Part shown: positions 1-10,641 of the stretch, in pieces
Position numbering within the stretch: position 1 is the first letter of the stretch
How the letters are laid out: each line of letters opens with the position of its first letter
NCBI GenBank assembly: GCA_012932865.1
Contig: SAXG01000017.1
Coordinates: 496,001-560,000, forward strand
DNA length: 64,000 bases
Source: Amylostereum areolatum
Taxonomy: Eukaryota; Basidiomycota; Agaricomycetes; Russulales; Stereaceae
Reading direction: 5' to 3'
Made by a program: the position numbers and the translations under genes
The notes under the pieces: model-generated
What the model saw: the letters and a program-made list of their open reading frames with translations, nothing else
Told to the model about the DNA's origin: nothing
Databases searched by the model: none

Positions 1-2007
1 GATCCACGCCTCTCTTGCAACGAACGCTTCTCATATAACTGACGGCATTCAACAGTAATCATATCGTCGTTCCTCCCGCTTCCGAAGCTAAGACGTTCAT
101 ATCCAAGTGGATGCCGTCTGTTGAGGATTCCAATGGCATGGGTCAGTGGTATCATTCGAGATAATCTTCTTGTGTCTCACATGGCCGCGGGTAGAAGAAC
201 TTGCATTCGTCGACACAACTAGCATCTGTGTGTACCTTGCGTAAGTCCTGCGGTGTTTGTTAAAAATCTCCTTTTCAGATAGAAAGACCGACTATCTTGC
301 TGCTGTGGACGAGTACAATAGAATCATCCGGCTCGAGGGAAACTATCGACAGGCACACAAACGTCTAATGCAAGCTCATCTTCTAGCCCCCCTGATGAAG
401 GTTCGTTCGTCAATTCCGGTCTCTCCTGTAATAATGACCAATGCATTGTTCAAAGATAGCAAGGAGTCTGGCACCGCTCCGACGACAATATGAACAGCGT
501 TATCGGATTGTAAGGAAACAAAACTATGACATGTATGGTTCTCCGCTCAGGGTTCCCCATAGACACCTCGTTGACCATATTCTGCAGTGCGAAGACATTT
601 GCAACGCAAGAAGGTTGGGAGGTAGCAGATCTCTTGGACACGCCCACCTTCAATGCGATTCATCGGAGTCGCAATAACTCTCTTGAGATCTTGAAGCACA
701 TTGGTATGCCTTCTGTTTACTTCTTTGCCAACCATGCTCTGACTCGCCTTAGAATTTGCTGTCATACGATCCCAGGTAGAGGCAGACATCATTTCGCCTC
801 CTTGAGACTCGCAAGCGTCGGGAGAAGGAACAAGGATACCGGAAACGCCGCGATGATATTTCTCAACACTACCGCAGGATGGTTTCCGCTGGCACTGTCA
901 GCATGCCCAATCTCACGGAGTTTCGCAATCTCCCTGTCCTCAAGGTGCTGCAGGGAAAGGATACATCTGTGGAGGAGGGGATTGTCTATGATCTCACTAA
1001 ATCGAACACTATGAAAGATCTCCTCCATGGAGAGCTCAAGCAATGGGAGACCGCTGCGCGAGAAAATTTCGCAACGCTTCTAGGGTTTCCTGGCTGGACC
1101 AACCCCTCTACGAAAGTACTGCATATCCTGGATCGCGTGACCGCACGATTCGTGTGCAAGCGCTGCCACCAAGTGCCCAAGAAATTCGCAGAAGAGTGCT
1201 CATTCGACTTTGCCGGCGCCTGCATACACGAATGCTCGAACCTCAACAAGAAAGATAGGACGAAAACCCGATGGAGCGTTGAGCAATTTGAACCAGATGC
1301 AAAGGTTCGCGTTCTCTAGGTTGTACGACACGGCCTCGTTGAAACGTATTTATACAGGGAATACACGTCATTTCTCAGGCTCTTGCTCTTGCGGAGGTAT
1401 CCTCGGGAGATCGGGAGGCAAAGCAGCGCATGGTCAAACTCGGTACCCGGTTCTTGTGCAAGTCATGTGACGGGTTCATTGTCATGCCCTTCCAGCGATT
1501 GGTATGAATTAGTCTTGTTATTGAGTGCCAGGTTCAATCACTCATTACCGTCATTTGTAGGCAGGGCACAGCAAACGGCACGAGGAAATGACCATCGCCT
1601 TGTTAAGTGAGGCGGATGCAGCTAGCATCTTGACGCTGCCGCTCCGCGTGGGACTGGTGCCATGAATTGATGCAAGGCATGACAAAACAGGCCAAGCAAG
1701 CTAGATTATCGAAGACGTTTGGGTGTCGACACTGCATTCAACGACCCTTGTCGGCTACAGTGGGAGTCGTCTCCGGCGTAAACGCGGGAGCCCCTTCGTC
1801 GCGCGGGCCTACAATACCATGTGGCTCAGGGTCGAAGGCGAAGCTGGTGTCCTTCGATGGTATGATATCGCATGTCAAAGCCAAGTGGGTGGTTTTCGAT
1901 CTTCCAGTTCGTCGGCCTATCAATAACGTACAAACAGGCATGGAATCCAGCGAATGGGCGATGAGGATTATTATGAGATTGTCGACGGAACAGCGACACA
2001 GGCATGA
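1..2007 (+). CDS. Hypothetical protein with three Cys-x2-Cys motifs, 5' end outside window
   Basis: I do not recognise this family by name; it resembles hypothetical proteins of mushroom-forming fungi. Coding exons can be followed from about 189 (WPRVEELAFVD) through 287-400, 460-680, 740-1310, 1373-1500 and 1560-2007, with TGA at 2005-2007. The last exons encode GDEDYYEIVDGTATQA. Three Cys pairs are visible (CKRC near 1160, CKSC near 1465, CRHC near 1728), so metal binding is possible but unproven. An Arg/Glu-rich, probably helical stretch lies at about 797-880. Apparent single-base insertions near 607, 792-794 and 1663 must be skipped to keep the frame; the one at 1663 creates a TGA. It could be a decaying gene, or the sequence may contain indels. 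The first ~250 bases could belong to a separate gene. Confidence 0.45.
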
Positions 2008-2920
2008 CGCAGATTTGCAACGTATCTACCACAAGTGACACAACGTCGTGGGCCACCGTCGATTCATACTTGGCTGAAGTTGGGCGTTCAGCACGGTGGA
2101 GACTACTGACTTCTCGTCATGTCTCACGACTGCTACATACACCTCCACGTCCGCTGGCAGGAACATCGTTTCTATGTATTCCTAACGCCCGCGTCGCAGC
2201 TTCGGGCCACTTTTACACCACGAGGGTACTTCAGTAACAGCAGCTCCTTTCCACATACACTATCCACATCGATTTGAGCAAGCGTTCCTCCGTGGATCAC
2301 AGAACTCAATCGTCAGCGTCCGGCTGACGCCCTCATTCCTGGGCCTCCGAAGCCCCTGCCCTTGAATGCCATATGCATGGGCAGGATCCTCATGGTTGCA
2401 ACAATCCCACGACCGCTTCTCACTTTTCAGTTCACTGATCTGCCTCATCATATGACAGTACGATATCTTGTTGAAGATCGGCTGCCTCACCAGCGGTCAA
2501 GCTTTCTCAGAAGCGCCACGTTGATCGCACGGCGAAAGTGCTGGGCTTTGATCGCGCTTGACTTCCCGCGCTTCCCCGCCTTGTTATTTCATCCCGTCAG
2601 CCATTCAAAGAACTTCTTACAGGCTTCTCACCGCGGGCCAAGCGCGGGCGCCGACTCCAAACACTTCGTCTCTTTCAAATGGGAGCAATCATTTGCTTTA
2701 TGCGCTCATGATCATTGGTGCTCAGCACCGGTTCGGCACGTTCTGGACCAACTAGCGGCGATGCATCAATTCTACCCACATCAACATAACTGTGTCTGTT
2801 CGTGGCGTAGCAACCTAAATCCGTACGTATCGTGTATCTGTCAGTATAAAGGACAGGTACTTGGACAGTACCTAGGACATCGCTTCTCGCCCTCGCCCTC
2901 ACCCGTAGGTCTTCGTCGTG
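2008..2920. other. Intergenic, upstream of GH47 gene
   Basis: I see no conserved coding exon here. The 213-codon open frame from 2362 has no recognisable motif and overlaps the GH47 start in another frame. The last 80 bases contain the TATA element of the GH47 gene. Confidence 0.4.
2845..2852 (+). promoter_or_regulatory. TATA box of GH47 gene
   Basis: TATAAAGG lies about 70 bases upstream of the ATG at 2921. This spacing is plausible for a core promoter with a short leader. It is a sequence match only; no start site was measured. Confidence 0.45.
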
Positions 2921-5382
2921 ATGCGGTCCTATCGACTTTTAGCCTCGTCCCTTGCTCTGCTCTCTGCTCCCGTTGCGTTGGGAGCACAAGTTCAATCGTC
3001 TAACATCCAGTTACCGGTCGATGCAGCCACTAACAAGCAGGCGGTCGTAGACATCTTCACACAAAGCTACAGCTCTTACCAGTATGTGTCGGCGACCCAT
3101 ACTCGTCGTGCTAATCTCACGCTAGTGTCCCACTTAGACAATTCGCGGCGGGTCATGATGAGGTCGCTCCAATCAGGAAAACCGCTCTTGATCCACGGAA
3201 TGGCTGGGGTGCGAGCGTCGTAGATGCCATGACGACTATGGTTCGTACCTTCGAGTTCTTTGCCTGCTCGATACGGTCTTGACCACCATCTCAATTTAGT
3301 ATATCATGGGGCTCGATGTGAGTCCTCCGGGTATCAACTGTCCTGCATTGGCTGAATCGGTGATCGTAGGACCTTTTTTCAGATGCTCTCGCCTTCGCCC
3401 AGAACATAAACTTCAACCAATCAGTAACAAGCGACACTGTTAGGTGAGTGTCTCGCTGTTATTTAGTGCGTGATCCTCATAGGACTTTCCTAGCGTGTTT
3501 GAGAGCACCATTCGTTACGTTGCAGGACTTCTCAGTGCTTACGAGTTGAGCGGGAAGCAGCACCCTTTTCTTGTAGATAAAGCAAAGGAACTTGCGGACC
3601 GCCTGTCTCTAGGCTTCCAGAGTGTAAACGGCAGTTCTCTGTATACTTGACTTGACATCTCATGTCATGCTTCTAGGGAAGCCCTGTTCCTTATGGCTTT
3701 GTTGACTTCAAAGGCAATAAACCAGTCCAGGACAGTGTAGGTTACTTCTCCGTTGCCTTACGGTTCGATCTCACTCATATGTACATCCATAGAGCAATAT
3801 AGCGGAAGCAGGCACGGTGAGTCAGGCTCTAGCTGGTCTCAATTGAACTATAACACGGCCATATACAGCTCACCATGGAATGGGCAAAACTAAGGTGAGG
3901 GTTCTTACAATCCTTCCACTCGTCTTGGTCTGACAGAAGTTTAAAGCGAATACACGGGCAATGATACGTATCGCCAACTGGCGGAAGGGGCCGTTCGTCA
4001 GATTGCAAAGAACGTAAGTGTCTTTAGATACTCTACCCAACAATAGTGCTCTTAGCGGTATATCAACATTTTTCCCAGCCTTCTCCTCTCCCAGGCGCGT
4101 ACTTTTCCGATTCGGGCGCAAAACCGGATTCCTGACGATCCATCAGGCTTCCCTGCGCAAGGAATCGATCCTGCTATTGGCGAACCAGTCGGTGGCTACG
4201 TTGTGCGTGTGTCTATCATGTGCATCGAAATAGTCCCGGTATCCTGATGTGAAGTAACAGACTTGGGGCGGTGGTTCGGACAGCTACCTCGAATATCTCA
4301 TCAAATACCCTCGCCTCACGAACACCGATGATGATTTTTTCGTCAATACCTGGACGGTGGCGGTGGAAACATCCATCAATACGCTGGCCAAGGCATGTCC
4401 TTCCATATGTGCCCACGTCGCCATGCTAAAGCCCAGTGCAGCGGTCAACTGTTGGCAACTTTTTGTATCTGGCGGACTACGACGATAACCGCCAGATTCG
4501 CCACACGGGCTCTCATCTGGCTTGTTTCCACGCCGGTAACTGGTTACTTGGTGAGTGCACTAGTTGACCTCAATCAGTTAGCCATGCCGTCTGACTGATC
4601 ACAATGCAAAGGCGGGAAACTTTTGAACAATGATACTATCGTCAATTTGGGCCTTGAATTGAACGACGCCTGCTGGAATACCTATGCGGGGACCGCGTAG
4701 GTTACCTTGACCAAACTTTTAGTGACTTGTCGTGCTCATGTATCTTTATAGGACTGGCATTGGTCCCGAAACTTTTGCATTCGCTTCTTCGGATGGCGAC
4801 TTTACTGGTAACGGTGACCCGAACTCTCAACAAACCGCCTTCTACCAGCAGCACGGGTACTATATCACAGACTCCGATTATGTTCAACGCCCAGAGGTTC
4901 TCGAGAGCAACTTTTACGCGTGGCGCGTTACTGGTGACACCAAGTATACTGATCGTGCGGCGAGCGCAGTGAACAGCTTCAACGAGTTTCTCAAGGTCGA
5001 CACTGGCTTTACCGGCATCAACGACGTGGACAACACATCGGGTGGCCGCGTGGACGAAACAGAGAGCTTCTGGTTCGCCGAGGTGTTGAAGTACCTGTGC
5101 GTGTTGTTCACCCGTTGTTATCTCCTCATGCCAATTAGTTTCTTTAGCTATCTTACTTTCGATGACCCGGAGAAGTACAGTCTCGATAACTGTAAGTTTT
5201 TATGCTTATAACTTCGGGAAGGCATACTAACTACTGACCTAGATGTTTTCAACACCGAGGCCCATCCCTTCGCTGCTCCACCTGCGAAGGCTAGCTACGG
5301 TTCGGGAATTGCACCGGCAACAATCACCCAGCCCTTCGTTGCGAAATTGGGTCCTCTGCCACAAGTAAGCCCACGGGCATGA
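2921..5382 (+). CDS. Class I (GH47) alpha-1,2-mannosidase, secreted/ER type
   Basis: Glycoside hydrolase family 47 enzymes trim alpha-1,2-linked mannose from N-glycans in the secretory pathway. I model 16 exons: 2921-3081, 3138-3240, 3300-3317, 3370-3443, 3494-3623, 3677-3736, 3793-3816, 3869-3894, 3947-4013, 4095-4202, 4261-4392, 4442-4550, 4612-4696, 4752-5096, 5148-5191, 5243-5382; all phases join. Family landmarks in order are a signal peptide (MRSYRLLASSLALLSAPVALG), GHDEVAP, NGWGASVVDAM, YIMGLDDLFSDAL, VPYGFVDF, TWGGGSDSYLEYLIKY, HLACFHAGNWLLGG, ESNFYAWRVTGD and the near-terminal NTEAHPF, whose Thr is the usual calcium ligand. Exons 3, 7 and 8 are only 18, 24 and 26 nt. Intron 11 (4393-4441) starts with GC. 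The next gene, Swp1, also acts in N-glycosylation and lies tail-to-tail. Confidence 0.93.
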
Positions 5383-5968
5383 ACAACGTTGAAATCTGCC
5401 GCTGTAGGAAAGGCGGTGTCCACCATTCATGTTTAGTGTAAACCACCTTTAATCTTATTCACTCTTTTACGGGTTTGTGTGCGAGTGCGTTAACATATCC
5501 TCCCTGACCACCCGCCATTCCGCCCTTCGAAGCAGGCTTTATGACGAGTACCACGAATCTCAAGAAGAGCAGGCTCGACTGAAATTGTAAACACAGTCGC
5601 TTTATTATCAGCGCTAGTGGAGAGGTTGGAGCGAGAACGCAAGATTCACTATATCAGGTCGGGAGCAGGACAACTCGGCAGGAGAAAGGATATCGTGACA
5701 CTCGGTGGCAGCCTGACCGCGAGAAGCTGCAGTGTTGCTTGAGTCAACCAAACCTCGCCCGATCCCGGCGCTGTTGGAAAACGGCAGTTTGGACGGTCAT
5801 ATAATGGAGACACCCACTACCCCCAAGGAGAGCCATCCATGTTGTGTGCGACAGAATCAAACTGGGCAAACCCGAATCTCAATAGGGGCATGCCGATGAC
5901 CATTGAGTAAACTTGGGTTCAGCATGGAGACGGAGCATTGCTATAAATACTTTTACACGTCGACATCT
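5383..5968. other. Convergent intergenic space between GH47 and Swp1 genes
   Basis: Both flanking genes end here, so it should hold two 3' UTRs and terminators. I see no coding exon and no repeat. Confidence 0.5.
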
Positions 5969-6952
5969 CTATTTATTGCCCACCCTGCGTGCAGCAATGC
6001 TCCCTAGAGCTTGTTTTCCTGTGAACGCTGTAACCAGCGTGGCGCCCGCGCCGTAGAAAAGAACTTGGCCAAGACGAAGCTCGACCCAGTAAAAGAAGAG
6101 CAGCACTTCGATCGCGACGAGGGAAAGGGTGAATGGGAAAATGCTAGGAGAGAAAAGGCGGGGAACCCGAGGGCGCACGGATCCCCACTATAAACACGTC
6201 GTTAGTGAATGAGGGGCGGTGCAAGAGAAGTTGACGCACGAGACCGAGAAGAACTGCCCAGGGAGAAACGACCAAGCCCGCGAAGACGGCCGAAATGAAG
6301 GCGGGCGGCAACTTCTGGTCTGGACGAAAAGTGTGCTGAATCTCGGGGAGAGGATGGAACGTGGTTTCCTCGGGATGGTGTGGTGCGGGAAGCGATGGAG
6401 GGATCGCAAGGTCGAATAGGTCGAATTTGGCGGGGCTGTGGACGAAAGAGCCAAGGATAAGGGAGACTTTGAGAGGTGCGTCGCCAGAAGGGGGCAGAGA
6501 TGTCGGTGGACGCGCCATGTTCTACAAAACGCGTCAGGAAGGACCAGAACAAGTATTTTGAAAAGGAACGTACTAATTCAAACTTGACCTTCCCTGAAGG
6601 GCTTACTTTGAGCGGCTGGATACCCTCCTCGCCAGACGTCTCATCCAAGAAACGGAGGAATGTCTGATGCGGTTGAACGCCTTGTTCGCTCTCCTTCTCC
6701 GTGACTTGGAATGTCACTTTAAGTGTGTCAGTAGGACCAAGCTCCACTGGTTTTCCTGGTTTCCGCGCCAACGAGATACTGTAAAATGATGTCAGTATAT
6801 AGACAACAGAACGTGGCGCGTACTGACGATTCTGAGCGTAGCTGACCTCCATCAGAGCCAGAGACCGCAAATCGAGGAGACTGAATGGTCAATTGGGCTG
6901 CATTCGCGACGAGAGCTGCCAACAGTGGCAACAAAAGAGAAAATGTGTACAT
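5969..6952 (-). CDS. SWP1: Oligosaccharyltransferase subunit Swp1 / ribophorin II
   Basis: Swp1 (ribophorin II) is a membrane subunit of the ER oligosaccharyltransferase that moves the lipid-linked glycan to Asn-X-Ser/Thr. Four exons: 6952-6828, 6778-6574, 6521-6196, 6143-5969, giving 276 residues, close to the usual fungal length. Seen in the sequence are an N-terminal signal peptide (MYTFSLLLPLLAALVANAAQ), a lumenal beta-rich part with LGPTDTLKVTFQV and GVQPHQTFLRF, the HPEETTFHPLPEIQHTFRPD segment just before the membrane domain, and three hydrophobic helices. The last helix is followed by GSIAARRVGNK. The ATG at 6952 was chosen because the signal peptide follows directly. The gene is divergent from Rpn3, with the tRNA-Cys gene between them. 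Confidence 0.9.
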
Positions 6953-7074
6953 GGCAGTGAATGATTGGGCAGGTTGGAGATTGACTCCAAAAAGTCGAGG
7001 ACTCAAGGACACGTCGCGCAGACTCGCGCACGTGCAGTGGCAGTGCACGTTCTCTTACTTACCGGTTACCCTGG

Positions 7075-7080
7075 AAAAAA
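7075..7080 (-). terminator. RNA polymerase III terminator of tRNA-Cys
   Basis: On the minus strand a run of six T follows the last base of the tRNA gene directly, the usual pol III stop signal. Confidence 0.8.
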
Positions 7081-7165
7081 GACCCTGTCGTGATTTGAAC
7101 ACGAGACCCCGCGATTATAGCGTCCAGCTGCAATCGCATGCTCTAAACCGCTGAGCTACAGAGTC
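7081..7165 (-). tRNA. tRNA-Cys (GCA) with a 12-nt intron
   Basis: Read on the minus strand, the 85 nt fold as a complete cloverleaf. The acceptor GACTCTG pairs with CAGGGTC, the D arm is GCTC/GAGC, and the T arm is TCGTG-TTCAAAT-CACGA with a five-base variable loop. The anticodon stem TGCGA pairs with TCGCG. The loop between is 19 nt, that is 7 loop bases plus 12. Placing the eukaryotic intron after position 37 gives T33 followed by anticodon GCA, hence cysteine. The CCA end is not encoded, as expected in eukaryotes. The gene sits between the divergent starts of Swp1 (6952) and Rpn3 (7295). Confidence 0.88.
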
Positions 7166-7294
7166 ATCGCCAACGGTCGCCCTGGTACAGTCACTCAGCC
7201 AATTTATTTGGTATATATTGCACGCGTCGCGGGGACGCGTCATCTCGACGCGACCTTCATCTATCCACCTCTCCATTTCCCCCGCGACACGAAC

Positions 7295-9010
7295 ATGGCC
7301 GACGTTGATATGAAACCGGTGGACGAGAAGACAAATGACGCTAAGGCCGAGGAGAAACCGAAGCCTACTCCCCCCACCCCGGTTGCAGAGATCAAATCCA
7401 ATGTCACTCTTATCGAAAAGGCCGTGTCTACACTGGAGCCTCGCTTTACCCACCGTGTTTTGCGTTCTCTGACCGCGCTTCGAAGACGCCTAGACGACAA
7501 GGTACTCTGGGACGCTGTGACTGAGGTCTATCCCAAAGGTGTGTGTGGTGCGCGCTCGTCCTCTTCCGAAACTTGACGATCCGTTCCCAGACTCTTCAGT
7601 GAAGAGCGCTTTGTTAACATGGCTATCCCCCCCTTCTTCGGAGGACTACTCTATGGACGTCGACCCTTCGCCTGCACCACCATCGAAACCGGTCACTTCT
7701 GAGCCTGTCCCGGAAGTCGAGATCTACATACGTCTTCTGATCCTCCACCATCTTCTCACCTCGACGAGTACGTATACCAAGGCGAAAGAGCTCGCACAGG
7801 ACACCGTCAAGACCATACAACAGCTCAATCGCAGAAGTATGGACCCCATCGCGGCAAAAGTGTGGTTCGCCGTCGAGCGCACCTACGAGCTTGTTGGACA
7901 ATTGGCTGACGCCCGCCCGTAAGTCGTCTTTATAAACCATGATCAGATGCTTACTTTCTATCAGACTATTCCTCGCCGCGCAACGAACGGCTTCCCTCCG
8001 TCACGATGACGAGACCCAAGCCTCCCTCATCAATCGCCTTCTTCGCAGCTACACTCTTTACAGCCTGTATGACCAGGCGGACAAGCTCGTTTCTAAAACC
8101 ACTTTCTCCGCATCAGCTTCCAATCCCCAGTTCGCACGATACCATTACTACCTCGGCCGCATTAAAGCCGTTAAGCTCGACTACACTGATGCACATACCA
8201 ACCTGCAACAGGCGATTCGACGTGCACCCCAACCCAAAACCGCACCCGGGTTCTACCAAACAGTTCACAAACTTTTCATTGTGGTTGAACTGCTTATGGG
8301 CGATATCCCAGAGCGCAGTTTGTTCAGACACCCGGTTCTAGAGAAGGCCTTGATCAGCTATTTTGACATCGTGAAAGGTGCGTATCGCGGTTAGTTGTTT
8401 TTGGCGAAGCTCCTAACGCGACCCGTAGCTGTGCGCACCGGCTCCTTGTCTCAATTTCAGGCCACACTGCAAAAGCATGCTGCGATATTTGAGGTAGACA
8501 AGACCTATACGCTGATCGCACGCCTGCGACAAAACGTGATCAAGACAGGTATCCGCCGGTTATCGCTGTCGTACTCGCGCATCTCTCTGCGCGACATATG
8601 CGTGAAGCTACATCTCGATTCCGAGGAAGACGCCGAGTACATAGTAGGGAAGGCGATCCGCGACGGTGTCATCGAAGGCCGGATCGTTCACGAGAAAGGT
8701 TGGATGGAGTGCGGTGGTCAGAAGAGTGCGTATGGGCCGGAAGTCAGCGATATGTTTTCGAAGCGGATTGGCTATTGTTTGGAGCTGCACAATGAGAGCG
8801 TGAAGGTGAGTGTTCGATGGGTACTATTTCTGGTTCGTGATCTCTGATATCTTCGTATTCGTACAGGCAATGCGTTACCCAATGAACGCGCACCGAAAGG
8901 AGCTTGCGGATGCTGAGGATGCAAGAGAGCGGGAGAAGGAACTCGCAAAAGAGATAGCGGAAGGAGAGCTCGACGATGATGAGGGCGGGATCGGGGGCTC
9001 CGAGTTTTGA
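7295..9010 (+). CDS. RPN3: 26S proteasome regulatory lid subunit Rpn3 (PSMD3)
   Basis: Rpn3 is a PCI-domain scaffold subunit of the proteasome lid. Five exons: 7295-7538, 7591-7918, 7965-8377, 8429-8805, 8867-9010, giving 501 residues, a normal length. The N terminus is acidic and Pro/Lys rich. Helical repeats follow (LRSLTALRRRLDDKVL, YIRLLILHHLL, LINRLLRSYTLYSLYDQADK, ARYHYYLGRIKAVKLDY), then the PCI/winged-helix part (IKTGIRRLSLSYSRISLRDI, VGKAIRDGVIEGRI) and the conserved end motif region AMRYPMNAHRKEL. The C terminus is acidic (DDDEGGIG). All exon phases join without a frameshift. The start follows GACACGAAC and lies 130 nt from the tRNA gene. Confidence 0.95.
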
Positions 9011-9406
9011 TCGACGTCGATTGTGTTTTCTATCCTCGCAAGCAGTAATATTGTACTATCGACCTCCTGGACTGGGTGAGTATGACAAGTACACAAATTC
9101 AGTTGTATGGTGACCGCAAGCCCACTGAAGGTGTTGAACGTTGAACGTTGATTTTGAAGGTCACGTTCACTGGTACGATACTGTACAGAACTCTAACGAC
9201 GAATATTACGTTTTGCTACTTACGTTCAAGCTTCGAGCTCTGAAGATCTGAAGCTTCAGCGTTGACCGTCACCACTCAACCCAGACCTACCCAGACTCAA
9301 CCACTGCCGTCAAGAGTCAAGACTCCTGTTTCTGTTTCGCTTGTCTTCCTGTTGGGCATCGCCATCGCAAGCCCACCCTTTCGCCCACGAACGGTACATC
9401 GCTCCG
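9011..9406. other. Intergenic between Rpn3 and NDUFAF2 genes
   Basis: No coding exon seen. Short AAGCTTC/GAAGCTT-like words occur around 9228-9260, and the last ~150 bases are C/T rich like a fungal leader. Confidence 0.4.
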
Positions 9407-10262
9407 ATGTCATTTTTGTCTCGCGTCTGGAATACCATTCGGAGACCGGTGCGTTGCCCGTCCTACGGGGTAGCATTTTCATTGTTGCTCACGGGCTTCC
9501 CAGCGTTTTTTTGTGGGCACTGACCTGGAAGGTCCGTGAGTCTGTCCTCCTCCGCCCGTCTTCACCAAGGCATTGATCCGCTTCTTCAGGCAATAGATTT
9601 TTCGAATATCCCAGTACCTCAGATGGTACGTCCTACACCTTATCAGGAGATTGGACGGGGTTGTCATATACGTGTATACACGACAGACATAAGAAGGACC
9701 AAACGCCGAGTCAAGTACAAGGTTTATGAAGATATGTGGCACTACATCGGAGGCTCGAGAAAGCTCCCAGGTGCGTGGCCAGTCCCCTCGTGTCCTTCCG
9801 CGCCGCTAACAGCATGAATAAAGTCCAATGGGTGTCTTGGATGTCGCATACTCGACCGGACCCACCTACCTTGGAGGTACGACTCTTGCACTACCTTTCT
9901 TCGTGGCTGACCCTCCTGTGCAGGAACTCCGTGCGGACCTGGTGCGTCAGCGGCGCGTCCTCCACAATGCAACTGTGCTCGAGGCCCGAGATCGAGAAGA
10001 GCATGCTCGTATAACTGCCGCGATTTCTGACCCTATATCATCTGCGATACCTTCCCAACCCCCGGTCCACGAATCTGTGATAGCAAGCGGTAGACTTGCC
10101 GCCTCCGGGAACGGACCTCTCCCGACCGATGAAACCGTCCGGAGCGCTGGTGGGCAAGGCCGGAGGCCGAAGTTGCCTTCAGATCTCCCACTGCCCGCTC
10201 GAGATGAAAAGTGGCAGCCTCAACCATGGGCACCTCAGGCGACACAGCAACGAGGGGAATGA
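9407..10262 (+). CDS. Mitochondrial complex I assembly factor NDUFAF2 (B17.2-like)
   Basis: NDUFAF2 is a paralogue of the complex I subunit NDUFA12 that helps assemble NADH:ubiquinone oxidoreductase in mitochondria. Six exons: 9407-9448, 9504-9531, 9590-9625, 9687-9770, 9824-9876, 9924-10262, giving 193 residues. Family landmarks are MSFLSRVWNTIRRP, RFFVGTDLEGNRFFEYPS, RRTKRRVKYK, EDMWHYIGGSRKLPVQWVSW, MSHTRPDPPTLEELRADLVR and the EARDREEHARI helix. The C-terminal third is Pro/Arg rich and poorly conserved, as is common in fungal members. Exons 2 and 3 are only 28 and 36 nt. No clear cleavable presequence is visible. Confidence 0.85.
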
Positions 10263-10641
10263 CCGCGCTCCGCCGCAATGGTAACCTGTGCGTTCAGCAG
10301 TGCAATGACCCTTCTTTCGTACGCCCGATACTCTTCTGCCTGAAGAGTTTTACTTGTCCGTCTTCGAGGCTAGTTAGATATACTTGTCTTCCCATCAGCC
10401 GAATAGAACATCACAAGGATATGCAGTGCAACGGATGGGTAGTCTAAACTTGAAGGACTTCTCCTCCTCAAAAAATGACGCTGAAGAGACTTGGAAGAGA
10501 CAGTGGATTTATGCGATCAGTTATGTAAAGACCTGTAAAAACATTGGCACGAGGCTCGAGCGCTTTCGAACATGATGCAGCATATGTACACGATGATGTT
10601 CGCCTTCCTAGGCCACTCGGTCTTTCCAAACCTCCCTTTCC
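10263..10641. other. Intergenic upstream of first WW-TM gene
   Basis: No supported exon. Open frames here are short and motif-free. Confidence 0.4.

Noticed and set aside
2362..3003. 213-codon plus-strand frame before the GH47 gene
   Set aside because: No motif, and it overlaps the GH47 signal peptide exon in a different frame.
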